DNA of 41,077 nt from Variovorax soli NBRC 106424 (GCF_001591385.1 NZ_BCUU01000045.1:1-41077), one strand, 5' to 3'. Shown: positions 1 through 7,483, counted from the first letter of the stretch. A program made the numbers and translations. The notes: generated by a model not told the origin, from the sequence alone.

Positions 1-2
1 GG

Positions 3-569
3 GCGCTGGCGCCACGCAGCACGGCCGCGCTGCTTCTGGTGGACGCCTCGGCATCCAGCGCCGACGCATCGAGCGATGGCGGCCCCAGCGCCCTGTCGCG
101 CCAATGCGCACAGGCCGCGGCCCTGGCCCAGGCGATGCAGCGTGCGGGATGGCGCGTGGCCATCCGCGCCTTCCATTCGGATGGAAGACACCAGGTGCAG
201 GTCCGGCGCGTGCTGGACTTTGGCGAACCCTGGGGCGACACCGCAGCCGCGCGCCTGGCCAGCCTTCGCGCAGGATTCTCGACACGACTGGGCGCAGTCT
301 TGCGCCATGCCACCCGCACGCTGCTGGCGCAGACCGCGGACGTGCGGTGGACATGGGTCATCGGCGATGGTGAACCCCACGACATCGACGTCCCGGATCC
401 GCGCCTCCTGGTCGCGGATGCCCGTGTGGCGGTGGCCCAGGCCCGGCGCGCCCGCATCTCCGTCATGTGCCTGCACCCGGGGCCGAAGCCCGTGGGGCGA
501 GCCGCGGTCGAGGTGTTCACGTCGGCGGGAATCATCGCAGTCGATGACTGTCTCGGCGCTCGCTCATGA
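3..569 (+). CDS. NorD-like von Willebrand factor A domain protein, C-terminal part
   Basis: Open from the left edge with no start in the window, so this is the C-terminal ~188 residues of a longer protein. It opens with a hydrophobic strand (AALLLV) followed by DASAS, which fits the DxSxS MIDAS metal-binding motif of VWA domains. The block around GDGEPHDIDV followed by ARVAVAQARRARISVMCL closely resembles the end of NorD, the VWA protein that activates nitric oxide reductase; CbbO-type Rubisco activators share this architecture. The usual role is a metal-dependent partner of an AAA+ ATPase in remodelling a metalloenzyme. The operon lies outside the window, so the target is unknown. Its stop overlaps the stop of the convergent tannase-family gene by 6 bp. 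Family fairly sure; NorD versus CbbO-like not resolved. Confidence 0.75.
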   Translation, partial: ALAPRSTAALLLVDASASSADASSDGGPSALSRQCAQAAALAQAMQRAGWRVAIRAFHSDGRHQVQVRRVLDFGEPWGDTAAARLASLRAGFSTRLGAVLRHATRTLLAQTADVRWTWVIGDGEPHDIDVPDPRLLVADARVAVAQARRARISVMCLHPGPKPVGRAAVEVFTSAGIIAVDDCLGARS

Positions 570-2195
570 TGTGCAGGAATAGCTGGCCGCTGCATTGATG
601 ACGCCAGTGCCGTTGTACTTCGGGTACTGGGGGTATTGGCAGACCGGCATGCTGCGCGTCGTTGCTCCGCTCTTGAATGTGTATGTCATCTGCGTGGGAG
701 CCACGCCGTCTTCAACCCATCCCATGATGGAACCGGCCCAATCCACTTCCTGCAGACTCGAGCCGGCGGAGTGGCCTGCGCCAGGCACGATGAAGAAGCG
801 CGTTGCGCTGCTCGGGTCGGCCAGGCCGTTGAACTTGGCAATGCCTGTCATGGTCGTCCAGTTGCGGTAATGGTCGTCGGGCGACAGAAGTCCATCGCTG
901 CCATCGTGCCAGGAGATGAGTTTCTTGCCCGCCGTGATGAAGGCTGCGATGGCCGCCTTGTCATGGTCGGCGCCGATTCGCGCGAGGCCGTTGCCGAGCA
1001 TGTAGTAGTCCGATTCCAGCTGGAACCCGGACTGTCGGGCCGGCGTCAGCCATGCGGGGTCGCCGCTTGCCAGCAGGGCAAATCCGCCGCCGAGTCCGCC
1101 CCAGCCCTGGCCAAGGCCTCTGGCCCACGAGTAGCCCGAAAGCACGGTGGTTCCGTTCTGAAGCTTCAGGTCCGTGATGAAGGACTTCATCGTCGTGACC
1201 TGGGCGGCGGTCAGGCATATGGAGGGGTCGCTGCTCGCCCCTGGCGCCCCGCACTGAAGCACCGCGGGGTCGAATGCGCATGCCTTCGGATTGCCGATGA
1301 GCCCGTCTGTCACGCCATCGAGGGAATCGCACGCCGACAGGGCAGCAGACCAAGCCGAATTGTTCTGTGCGCCGCTGAGGGCGGCAGGCGTTCCGGAATA
1401 GGAGGCGGCCTGCAGCCATGCACTCGCCTGTCCGGCCATGTCCATCGTCTCGCAACCGGACACGATGCCATCGAACTCCTCAGGCCAGCGCTGCGCCGCA
1501 ATGTATGCGTTTCTCCCGCCGTTGGAGCAGCCATTGAAGTAGCTGTGCGTCGGCGCTGAGCCATGGAAGGCCTTTGCGAGCGCCTTGCCGAAGTAGACCG
1601 TCGTGCCCAGCGCCTGGTACGCATAGTCCGTGGCCGACTGGCGCCCCTCTGGGGTGCCGTTGCCCCACACCGCAGGCGCCGCCTGCGCCGCCACGGTTGC
1701 GCGGTTGCCACCGTTCGATGCGGCGTAGATCGCACCCTTGAGCGCGACAGCAGGACTGAGCGATGTGAGATTGCCGTTGGCGTCTGTCGTCAACGCAGAA
1801 GGGATGCGGCCATCGAAGCCACCGCCGCCTTGTTGCCAATAGCGCCCTGTCCAGTTGTCCGGCACGTCGACTTCGATGTCGAGAAAAGGAGCACGCGTGC
1901 CGAGCACCTGGCAGAAGCCGGACGGATTCACCGACTCCGCGGCTTCGAAGCGCCTGGTCTTCGTGATGGTGACGCCTTCGATGACTTGTCCGGTCAGGGA
2001 ATTGCAGGTGGTTTTCAGCTGCTCCGCAGTCGGTCCCGGCGCAGGCGCAGGAGCCGGTGCGGGGGCTGGCGCAGGAGCTGGTGCGGGCGCGGGAGCCGGC
2101 GTATTGCCGCCACCGCCACAGCCTTGCAAGGACAGGCCCGCTGCAATCACAAGCCCGCTCAGCAGCAAGGCACGGGGTAGGGTTTCATTGCGCAT
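564..2195 (-). CDS. Tannase/feruloyl esterase-family lipoprotein
   Basis: 543-residue secreted alpha/beta hydrolase of the tannase/feruloyl esterase family, which cleaves esters of aromatic acids. A signal peptide ends in LSLQGC (lipobox, Cys26), so it is probably membrane-anchored on the outer side. A Pro-Ala linker (~33-53) leads into the catalytic domain. Visible elements are the nucleophile elbow NGCSNGGR (Ser224), the candidate acid Asp434 in DGSDGLLSP, His475 in PGAGHSAG, and a family calcium-loop-like segment CDSLDGVTDG. Oddly, the residue after the catalytic His is Ser476, where the family's CS-D-HC motif has a Cys disulfide-bonded to the Cys before the Ser. The start was chosen at 2195 because GGAGACAAC precedes it; an in-frame ATG lies 9 codons upstream. 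Divergent from a TetR gene across a palindrome, so TetR control is likely. Substrate not known. Confidence 0.85.
   Translation of the reverse strand: MRNETLPRALLLSGLVIAAGLSLQGCGGGGNTPAPAPAPAPAPAPAPAPAPAPGPTAEQLKTTCNSLTGQVIEGVTITKTRRFEAAESVNPSGFCQVLGTRAPFLDIEVDVPDNWTGRYWQQGGGGFDGRIPSALTTDANGNLTSLSPAVALKGAIYAASNGGNRATVAAQAAPAVWGNGTPEGRQSATDYAYQALGTTVYFGKALAKAFHGSAPTHSYFNGCSNGGRNAYIAAQRWPEEFDGIVSGCETMDMAGQASAWLQAASYSGTPAALSGAQNNSAWSAALSACDSLDGVTDGLIGNPKACAFDPAVLQCGAPGASSDPSICLTAAQVTTMKSFITDLKLQNGTTVLSGYSWARGLGQGWGGLGGGFALLASGDPAWLTPARQSGFQLESDYYMLGNGLARIGADHDKAAIAAFITAGKKLISWHDGSDGLLSPDDHYRNWTTMTGIAKFNGLADPSSATRFFIVPGAGHSAGSSLQEVDWAGSIMGWVEDGVAPTQMTYTFKSGATTRSMPVCQYPQYPKYNGTGVINAAASYSCTS
2037..2099 (-). 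repeat. Pro-Ala dipeptide repeat in lipoprotein linker
   Basis: Tandem GC-rich 6-bp-type units encode an uninterrupted Pro-Ala run (residues ~33-53) between the lipidated Cys and the catalytic domain of the esterase. It is a typical rigid spacer that lifts a lipoprotein domain off the membrane. Such a tract can change length by slippage in whole-codon units. Confidence 0.7.
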
Positions 2196-2273
2196 GTTGT
2201 CTCCAGTGTTTGATTGGCGCACGTGCCAGCAGGGGCTGCTTCGCGCGCCCGCGGATGGCTCTTCAGGTTGTCA

Positions 2274-2289
2274 GACCGACCGGTCGGTC
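2274..2289. promoter_or_regulatory. 16-bp perfect palindrome, probable TetR-family operator
   Basis: GACCGACCGGTCGGTC is a perfect inverted repeat, followed directly by another CGGT. It lies in the 215-bp divergent region between the esterase gene and the TetR gene, about 80 bp upstream of the esterase start and 120 bp upstream of the regulator. Sites of the ACCGACCGGTCGGT kind are common TetR-family operators in proteobacteria (recalled, not searched). The natural ligand is the adjacent TetR protein, controlling the esterase, itself, or both. Confidence 0.65.
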
Positions 2290-2410
2290 GGTAAACGCGG
2301 CGAGGCTACCCCAGTCGCCGGGACACACGCAAGCGCCGGCTCGTCGGGATAAACACCTATGATTTGGGCGCACCGCTGAGCGCATTGGCTCAGGGCCATC
2401 TTCTCTGTCC

Positions 2411-3040
2411 ATGAGCGTTGAACCCATCTCGTCCCGAACCCATGAACAGCGCGCGTTGATTTCAAGCAAGGCGGCTGAGTTGTTCGCTCGCAAAGGCTAT
2501 GCGGCCACGTCGATGAACGAGATTGCCGAAGCCAGTCACCTGTCGAAGCCCGGGCTGTATCACCACTTCAAGGACAAGGCCGAGGTGTTGTTCCACATCG
2601 CTGACGGCCACGTGTCGCGCCTGGCGGACATCGTCACCGGTGTGGAGGCCCTGGGGCTGCCTCCTGAGCGCAGGCTGCCGGAACTCATCGAAGTTTTCAT
2701 GCTCGAGTACGCCGAGGCGCAGAACGAGCACCGGGTCCTGACCGAAGATGTACGCTTTCTGGACGCCGAGGCGCAGGCGTGCGTGCTCGACAAGGAACGC
2801 ACGGTTGTCCGCGTTTTCGCAGACGCGATCGCTGCAGCTCGCCCCGACCTGGACGGTATGCAGCTGACCAAGCTGCTGACGATGTTCCTCTTCGGGATGC
2901 TGAACTGGATGTTCACCTGGTTTCAGCCAAACGGCCGCTTCTCACACGCGGAGATGGCGCCCATTGCGACCCAGCTCTTCCTTCACGGCGTTGCAGGGAT
3001 GGAGGTCGAACACCCGGCCGCGCGCCGCAAGCGGCCATAG
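2411..3040 (+). CDS. TetR/AcrR family transcriptional regulator
   Basis: 209-residue one-component repressor. The N-terminal HTH (about residues 12-60) is recognisable from AAELFARKGYAATSMNEIA followed by SKPGLYHHFKDKAEVL, the classic TetR recognition helix region. The rest is the helical ligand-binding and dimerisation domain. The start has only a weak ribosome site, but the HTH sits at the normal distance from this ATG. It is divergent from the tannase/feruloyl esterase gene with a perfect palindrome in between, so it probably regulates that gene and/or itself; an aromatic ester or acid as ligand is a guess from context only. The gene ends 51 bp before the LysR remnant, with a hairpin between. 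Confidence 0.85.
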   Translation: MSVEPISSRTHEQRALISSKAAELFARKGYAATSMNEIAEASHLSKPGLYHHFKDKAEVLFHIADGHVSRLADIVTGVEALGLPPERRLPELIEVFMLEYAEAQNEHRVLTEDVRFLDAEAQACVLDKERTVVRVFADAIAAARPDLDGMQLTKLLTMFLFGMLNWMFTWFQPNGRFSHAEMAPIATQLFLHGVAGMEVEHPAARRKRP

Positions 3041-3060
3041 GCCCCCTGCCTTGCGGACTT

Positions 3061-3086
3061 GGACAGGGAAATCTCACTCCTTGTCC
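3061..3086. terminator. Hairpin between convergent gene ends
   Basis: A 9-bp stem (GGACAGGGA pairing with TCCTTGTCC, one G-T wobble) with an 8-nt loop lies just after the TetR stop and before the LysR remnant's stop. The position suits a bidirectional terminator, but there is no T-run on either side, so intrinsic termination is uncertain. Confidence 0.35.
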
Positions 3087-3090
3087 GTCC

Positions 3091-3483
3091 TCAGTGACGA
3101 CCCCCGGCACCCGCCCCGCTCACCGTCCTCAAGGCCTCGACGATCAGTTGCGCGGAGGGCGACAGGCCGGGCGCAGTGCGCCACCAGACGCCCAGCGGCC
3201 GCTCGGTCTTGGCCAGCTCGAGCGGAAGGACCTTGATCAGCCCCGTGCGTGCCTCCACGTCGGCCAGGTGTTCCGGCCACACGGTGATCAGTTCCGACGC
3301 GAGTATCAGCGCACGGTTGGTAAGGAACGACATCGATTCCACCGTCGCCACTGGCGCATCCATTCCGGCTTCCCGAAAGGTCGCTTCGAGCTGTCGACGC
3401 ATGGACGTTTCGTGCGGAGGAAGGACCCATCCGAAACCACCGAGCATGTCCAACTGGATGTGCCTGCGTTTGCTCAAAGGATG
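3091..3483 (-). pseudogene. LysR-family regulator remnant (C-terminal part of effector domain only)
   Basis: About 130 codons of good LysR effector-domain sequence: HPLSKRRHIQL at the start, then GWVLPPHETSMRRQLEATF, a segment around SMSFLTNRALI, LITVWPEHLA and PLGVWWRTAPGLSPSAQ. It runs to a normal stop. The DNA-binding HTH and the first half of the effector domain are missing. Upstream of the HPLS segment, the same frame is only antisense to a different gene fragment (3487-3699). It therefore cannot work as a regulator. LysR genes are often divergent from the operon they control, and here the fragment lies head to head with a hydratase fragment, which fits one internal deletion across a former divergent pair. 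Confidence 0.7.
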
Positions 3484-3486
3484 ACG

Positions 3487-3699
3487 GGCGTGATCGCCAC
3501 GCTGCTGCTGGACCTGCTGCGCCGCCAGATGCCCGATGCGCAGCTTGCCACCTTCAGCTTCAAGGCCGTGCGGCCGACCTTCGATCTGAACGCCTTCCAT
3601 GTCTGCGGCCAGCCGGCGGTTGATGGAAAGACGATCCGCCTCTGGGCTTCGGACCACGAGGGCTGGCTGACGATGGATGCCACCGCGGTGCTGCGCTGA
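3487..3699 (+). pseudogene. MaoC/FAS1-type CoA hydratase remnant (C-terminal ~70 residues)
   Basis: The frame begins in homology with GVIATLLLDLLRRQMPDA and continues through FKAVRPTFDLNAFHVCG and GKTIRLWASDHEG to a stop. This is the recognisable C-terminus of the two-domain hydratases of the mesaconyl-C4-CoA / itaconyl-CoA / 3-methylfumaryl-CoA type (from memory of the family). The N-terminal three quarters and any start codon are absent. Upstream in the same frame the DNA is antisense to the LysR remnant. The two remnants meet within about 4 bp. Translation could begin at an ATG at 3481 by chance, but a 70-residue piece would lack the active site. Confidence 0.65.
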
Positions 3700-3800
3700 C
3701 ATCCGCCCACCCAAGATTCCAGGCGCTGCCGCCGTGGCAACAGCAAGGTGGCGATTGTGTCGCGCTCTTCGCAGCCCGGGCGTCGGGCACCGCTCGGTCG

Positions 3801-3830
3801 TGATCCAGGCATTGACGGCATCCGTATAAG
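3801..3830 (+). promoter_or_regulatory. ECF sigma (RpoE/ChrR-type) promoter P1 for the methyltransferase operon
   Basis: TGATCC at 3801-3806, an 18-bp spacer, then TATAAG at 3825-3830. Transcription would start around 3837, leaving a short leader before the ATG at 3857. The same signature lies in front of the sigma gene and the amine oxidase operon. As I recall, TGATCC is the -35 element used by the Rhodobacter RpoE of the ChrR system, with an AAG-containing -10. Confidence 0.7.
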
Positions 3831-3856
3831 GCGCATCGACACTCACTGGAGTTTCC

Positions 3857-4906
3857 ATGTCCTCAAGCGCTGCCATACATTGGGTCGAGCAGGGCCTGGT
3901 GCCCGACCGCGTGGTGCGCCTGGGTATCCGGCGGCTGCTGCGCCAGCGGCTGGCCGAGGTGCACAGCGGCGACGGCGCGGCAACTGCCGCCTTGACCCAG
4001 CGCTTTGTGCAAACGGAGATGCGCACGGCCGAACTCGCCTTGCATCCGGACCAGGCCAACGCGCAGCACTACGAACTGCCGGCGCGGTTCTTCCAGGCCG
4101 TTCTGGGGCCACGGCTCAAGTACAGCTGCTGCCTATGGCCCGATGACAGCGAGGCCGCCAGCCTGGCGCAAGCGGAGCTTGCCGCGCTCGAACAGACCTG
4201 CCGGCACGCGCAGCTGGCCGATGGCCAGGAGGTGCTGGAACTGGGCTGCGGCTGGGGGTCGCTCAGCCTCTGGATGGCGGAGCACTACCCCAGAAGCCGG
4301 ATCACGGCCGTGTCCAACTCGCATTCGCAGCGCGCGTTCATCGAGGAGCGGGCGCGCAGCCGCGGCCTGGCCAACCTCGAAGTCGTCACCCAGGACTTCA
4401 ACACCTTCGAGGCGCCCAGCGGGCGCTTCGACCGGATCGTGTCGGTGGAGATGTTCGAGCACCTGCGCAACTGGCCGCGTGCCTTCTCGCATGTCGCACG
4501 GTGGCTGCGGCCCGGCGGCAGGTTCTTCATGCACGTGTTCGCGCACCGTGAGGCGCCGTATGCATTCGAAGTGCGCGACGTGTCCGACTGGATGAGCCAG
4601 TACTTCTTCACCGGCGGCATGATGCCCAGCGACGACCTGCCCCTTTACTTCCAGGACGACCTGCGCCTGCTCGAGCGTTGGCGCTGGAGCGGCCAGCACT
4701 ACGCGAAAACGGCCCGCGCCTGGCTGGCCAACATGGATGCGCAGCGCGACGCACTGCTGCCCGTGGTGCAGGCAGCGCACGGCGGCGGTGGCGAGCTGTG
4801 GTGGATGCGCTGGCGGCTCTTCTTCATGGGCGTGGAGGAACTCTTTGCCTGGAACGAGGGCCAGCAATGGTGGGTGAGCCACTATCTGTTCGAGCGGCGC
4901 CCATGA
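3857..4906 (+). CDS. SAM-dependent methyltransferase, CFA-synthase superfamily
   Basis: 349-residue class I methyltransferase related to cyclopropane fatty acid synthase but shorter at the N-terminus than the CFA synthase at 10459. The SAM-binding motif I is EVLELGCGWGSLS (around residues 124-136), followed by AVSNSHSQRAFIE. FDRIVSVEMFEHLRNW and the FFTGGMMPS segment match the CFA family's EMLEHV and FPGG regions. Predicted to act at the membrane on acyl chains of phospholipids; methylation rather than ring formation cannot be decided from sequence. GGAG lies 6 nt before the start. First gene of a + strand operon under promoter P1, so it should be induced together with the sigma factor. Related methyltransferases in ChrR/RpoE regulons of alphaproteobacteria have been linked to furan fatty acid synthesis (recalled); whether this one does that is inference. 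Confidence 0.85.
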   Translation: MSSSAAIHWVEQGLVPDRVVRLGIRRLLRQRLAEVHSGDGAATAALTQRFVQTEMRTAELALHPDQANAQHYELPARFFQAVLGPRLKYSCCLWPDDSEAASLAQAELAALEQTCRHAQLADGQEVLELGCGWGSLSLWMAEHYPRSRITAVSNSHSQRAFIEERARSRGLANLEVVTQDFNTFEAPSGRFDRIVSVEMFEHLRNWPRAFSHVARWLRPGGRFFMHVFAHREAPYAFEVRDVSDWMSQYFFTGGMMPSDDLPLYFQDDLRLLERWRWSGQHYAKTARAWLANMDAQRDALLPVVQAAHGGGGELWWMRWRLFFMGVEELFAWNEGQQWWVSHYLFERRP

Positions 4907-4947
4907 GGCTGCTGCCGTTTCGCGCCTGGCTTGCTGGCAATGACTGA
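4903..4947 (+). CDS. Possible 14-codon coupling peptide
   Basis: A tiny frame MRLLPFRAWLAGND starts at an ATG overlapping the methyltransferase stop (ATGA at 4903-4906). It ends in a TGA that overlaps the first codons of the DUF1295 gene (ATGACTGA at 4940-4947). The DUF1295 start has no convincing ribosome site of its own, so ribosomes could pass down the operon through this mini-frame. It may equally be chance; no function for the peptide is proposed. Confidence 0.25.
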   Translation: MRLLPFRAWLAGND

Positions 4948-5743
4948 GACGGTGCTGTGCGCATACGGCGGCCTGGCGGTCAGCCTGGGCCTGGCGGTGC
5001 TCGCCTGGCTTTGCAGCCTGCGCCTGCAGGACGCCAGCATCGTCGACCCGTTCTGGCCCTTCCTGATCGTCGGCGCGGGCCTGGCCTATGCCGTCTGCCT
5101 GCCGCCCTCGGGCGGGCGCGGCATGTTGGCGCTCTCGCTGGCGGTGGCCTGGGCCCTGCGCCTTGGCGGCCATCTTGCGTGGCGGCGGCGCGCGCATCCG
5201 GGCGAAGACCGGCGCTACCAGGCGATCCGTGCGCGCCACGCGCCCGGCTTCGGCATCAAGAGCCTGTACCTGGTGTTCGGCCTGCAGGCGGTGCTGGCCT
5301 GGTGCGTCTCGGCGCCGCTGGGCGTGGCCTGGGCGGCCCATCGGCCCTGGCACTGGCCGGACCTGGTGGGCGCATCGCTCGCGGCCTTCGGCCTGGTCTT
5401 CGAGGCGGTGGCGGACGCGCAGCTGGCCGCCTTCCGCCGCAAGCGCGCAGGAAGCGGGCAGGTGATGGACCGGGGCCTGTGGCGCTACAGCCGCCATCCC
5501 AACTACTTCGGCGAGGCCTGCTTCTGGTGGGGCCTGGGCCTGCTCGCGGTGTCGGGCAGCGGCTGGGCCGGCGCATGGAGCTTTCTGTCGCCGCTGCTGA
5601 TGACGGTGCTGCTGCTGAAGGTGTCCGGCGTCGGCCTGCTGGAGGCGGACCTGCTCGCGCGCCGCGGCCGGGCCTACCGGGACTATGTCGCGCGCACCCC
5701 GGCCTTCTTTCCGGGCCGCCCACGCGAGGCCGGGGCGCCATGA
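4940..5743 (+). CDS. DUF1295 membrane protein (steroid 5-alpha-reductase-like)
   Basis: Polytopic inner-membrane protein of about 267 residues. The C-terminal block with RYSRHPNYFGEACFWWGLG and, near the end, LARRGRAYRDYVARTPAFFP is the signature of DUF1295 and of 3-oxo-5-alpha-steroid reductase / isoprenylcysteine methyltransferase-like proteins. An early ASIVDPFWPF matches the family's N-terminal membrane region. Probable role is NAD(P)H-dependent reduction, or another change, of a lipid double bond; the actual reaction is unknown. The ATG at 4940 was chosen over a TTG at 4931. It ends in an ATGA overlap with the next gene, so the two are translationally coupled. Commonly found beside CFA-type methyltransferases and RpoE/ChrR genes, which supports a membrane-lipid stress role. 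Confidence 0.8.
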   Translation: MTETVLCAYGGLAVSLGLAVLAWLCSLRLQDASIVDPFWPFLIVGAGLAYAVCLPPSGGRGMLALSLAVAWALRLGGHLAWRRRAHPGEDRRYQAIRARHAPGFGIKSLYLVFGLQAVLAWCVSAPLGVAWAAHRPWHWPDLVGASLAAFGLVFEAVADAQLAAFRRKRAGSGQVMDRGLWRYSRHPNYFGEACFWWGLGLLAVSGSGWAGAWSFLSPLLMTVLLLKVSGVGLLEADLLARRGRAYRDYVARTPAFFPGRPREAGAP

Positions 5744-6384
5744 AGCGGGCGCTGCTGGCCGCCGCACTGGCCCTGTCTTGGCATGCCGATGTCTTTGCGC
5801 AGGAGGCAGGGTGGCGCTTCACCGTCTCCCTGGACGACGAACCCATCGGCACGCACGAGTTCACCTTGACGCCGGCCGCGGACGGAATGCGCAGCCTCCG
5901 CAGCGAGGCGGACTTTCGCGTGCGCATTCTCGGCGTTCCGGTCTACCGCTACCGCCACCTTGCGCAGGAACAGTGGCGCGGCAACTGCCTGCAGGCGCTG
6001 GACGCGCAGACCGAGGACGGCGGCGAACGCAGCCGCGTGCAGCTGCATGCCGACGACCGTGGCGGCCTGCAGTTGCAAGGCCCGCAAGGCCCGCAAGGCG
6101 GCATGCGGCTGTCCGGCTGCATCACGAGCTTTGCCTACTGGGACCCGGCCCTGCGTACCCGCACGAGCCTGCTCAACGTGCAGACCGGCGCCATGGAACA
6201 GGTGCGGTGGGAGCGCATGGAACGCGCCCCCATCGCCGTGCGCGGCCAGACAGTGGACGCCGTGCGGTGGCGCCTGTCGGGCACCCAGCAGCCGCTGGAT
6301 GTCTGGTGGACCGAAGACGGCCGCTGGCTCGGGCTGGACGCCACCGTGCGCGGCGGGCGGCGGCTGAGCTACCGGCTGCGTTGA
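5740..6384 (+). CDS. DUF6134 family exported protein
   Basis: 214-residue protein with a signal peptide (MKRALLAAALALSWHADVFAQ), so it is likely periplasmic. The mature part starts GWRFTVSLDDEPIGTHEFTL and continues with LGVPVYRYRHLAQEQW, then CITSFAYWDPAL. This pattern fits the DUF6134 family found in these lipid clusters. The function is not established; a lipid carrier or lipid-binding beta-rich fold is plausible because of the partners. Its start overlaps the preceding stop (ATGA). A short Gly-Pro-Gln repeat (GPQGPQGG) occurs mid-protein. Confidence 0.65.
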   Translation: MKRALLAAALALSWHADVFAQEAGWRFTVSLDDEPIGTHEFTLTPAADGMRSLRSEADFRVRILGVPVYRYRHLAQEQWRGNCLQALDAQTEDGGERSRVQLHADDRGGLQLQGPQGPQGGMRLSGCITSFAYWDPALRTRTSLLNVQTGAMEQVRWERMERAPIAVRGQTVDAVRWRLSGTQQPLDVWWTEDGRWLGLDATVRGGRRLSYRLR

Positions 6385-6407
6385 AAAACAAGGAGCATCG
6401 CAGGCGC

Positions 6408-6833
6408 ATGAAACATCCACTCGCCACGGCGTGGGCCCTGTCCGCGCTGATCTTCCTGGGCATGGACGCCGTCTGGCTCACCCTCATGGCGCCGCGCCTG
6501 TACCGCCCGGAAATCGGCACGCTCCTGCGCAGCAGCTTCGACCTCGTGCCGGCGCTGCTCTTCTACGCCTTGTATGTGTGCGGCATGGTCGTGTTCGCGG
6601 TGCGGCCGGCGCTGGACGCGGGCCGGCCGCTCGTGGCCGGCCGGCTCGGCGCGCTGCTGGGGCTGCTCTGCTACGGCACCTACGACCTGACCAACCAGGC
6701 CACGCTCGTGGGCTGGTCCTGGCGCGTCACATTGGCGGACCTGGCATGGGGTTCGTTCGCCACCGGCACGGCCGCCGCGCTGGCGAGCATGGCCACGCTG
6801 GCCATCGTGCGCAGGCGCGCCAGGCGCCGCTGA
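6408..6833 (+). CDS. DUF2177 family small membrane protein
   Basis: 141-residue protein with four predicted transmembrane helices. It begins HPLATAWALSALIFLGMDAVWLT and has the family-like LGLLCYGTYDLTNQATL segment. DUF2177 proteins recur in ChrR/RpoE-type clusters with DUF1295 and CFA-like enzymes; no biochemical role is established. AAGGAG lies about 12 nt upstream of the ATG. It closes the P1 operon and ends 8 bp before the stop of the convergent anti-sigma gene. Confidence 0.75.
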   Translation: MKHPLATAWALSALIFLGMDAVWLTLMAPRLYRPEIGTLLRSSFDLVPALLFYALYVCGMVVFAVRPALDAGRPLVAGRLGALLGLLCYGTYDLTNQATLVGWSWRVTLADLAWGSFATGTAAALASMATLAIVRRRARRR

Positions 6834-6841
6834 AGCCGGCG

Positions 6842-7483
6842 CTACATGCCGATGAGGGAGCCCATCGTGCGCGCCAGCCAGCCTTCGAACAGCACCTTGC
6901 CCTCCACCGAGGCCAGGCAAATGCATTCCCCCACCGCGCCCACCACCGGCTGATGGCGGATGGTGCCGTCGGTCTCGTCGAAGTCGCCGGCCGCAAATTC
7001 GGCACGACCGTCGTCGAAGGCACCCCACAGCACCTGCGTCAGCTCGCTGTGGCTGTGCGTATGGCGCGGCAGCATCCGCCCCGCCCCGATGCGCAGCATG
7101 AACACATTGGCCTGCGGCTCATCGGGCACGGTGACGCGGTTCCAGTACATGCCCGGGCCCATCCAGCGCCAGCGGCTCACGTCGCAGCGGGCCAGGGCGC
7201 GCGGCCAGGCGGTGGGCAGCGGCGGCTTGGCCCCTTGCGGTGCCGTGCCCTGCAGCTGGGGGGCATCCAGCGCAGCCAGCGTGCGCTCCAGCGCATCGGC
7301 CGGCAGCTGGGACGGCGGCAGGGCGTCGAGCAGCGCGCCGCCCACGGCGTCGAGCTGCTGCATGCGCCCGCGGCAATGGGCGCATGCCTCCAGGTGGACC
7401 TCCAGCAGGAGGCGGTGGCCGGCGCCCAGCGTGCCGGCGCTATGGGCCAGCAGGAGGGCGTCATCGGGATGGTGTCGGATCAT
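6842..7483 (-). CDS. chrR: ChrR-type zinc-binding anti-sigma factor with cupin domain
   Basis: 213 residues, in two domains as in Rhodobacter ChrR. The N-terminal anti-sigma domain carries zinc-ligand candidates His5, His30, Cys34 and Cys37 (RHH ... VHLEACAHC), the arrangement known for ChrR. The C-terminal cupin (about residues 110-195) has RHTHSHSELTQVLWG, giving the His-His-Glu metal set. The N-domain should hold the sigma factor inactive, and the cupin is needed for release on singlet oxygen or related oxidants. Its start overlaps the sigma stop by 4 bp (ATGA), so the two are made together. All key ligands are present, so it should be functional. Confidence 0.92.
   Translation of the reverse strand: MIRHHPDDALLLAHSAGTLGAGHRLLLEVHLEACAHCRGRMQQLDAVGGALLDALPPSQLPADALERTLAALDAPQLQGTAPQGAKPPLPTAWPRALARCDVSRWRWMGPGMYWNRVTVPDEPQANVFMLRIGAGRMLPRHTHSHSELTQVLWGAFDDGRAEFAAGDFDETDGTIRHQPVVGAVGECICLASVEGKVLFEGWLARTMGSLIGM

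Noticed and set aside
3742..3849. - strand stretch starting METPVSVDAPYTDAVNAW opposite the methyltransferase leader
   Set aside because: Looked like a possible small gene, but it has no family match I recognise and overlaps promoter P1; no ribosome site seen.
4133..5767. Long open frame on the - strand opposite the methyltransferase and DUF1295 genes
   Set aside because: Made of low-complexity Ala/Arg/Gln/His/Pro-rich sequence, the shadow expected from GC-rich codons; the + strand genes have clear motifs.
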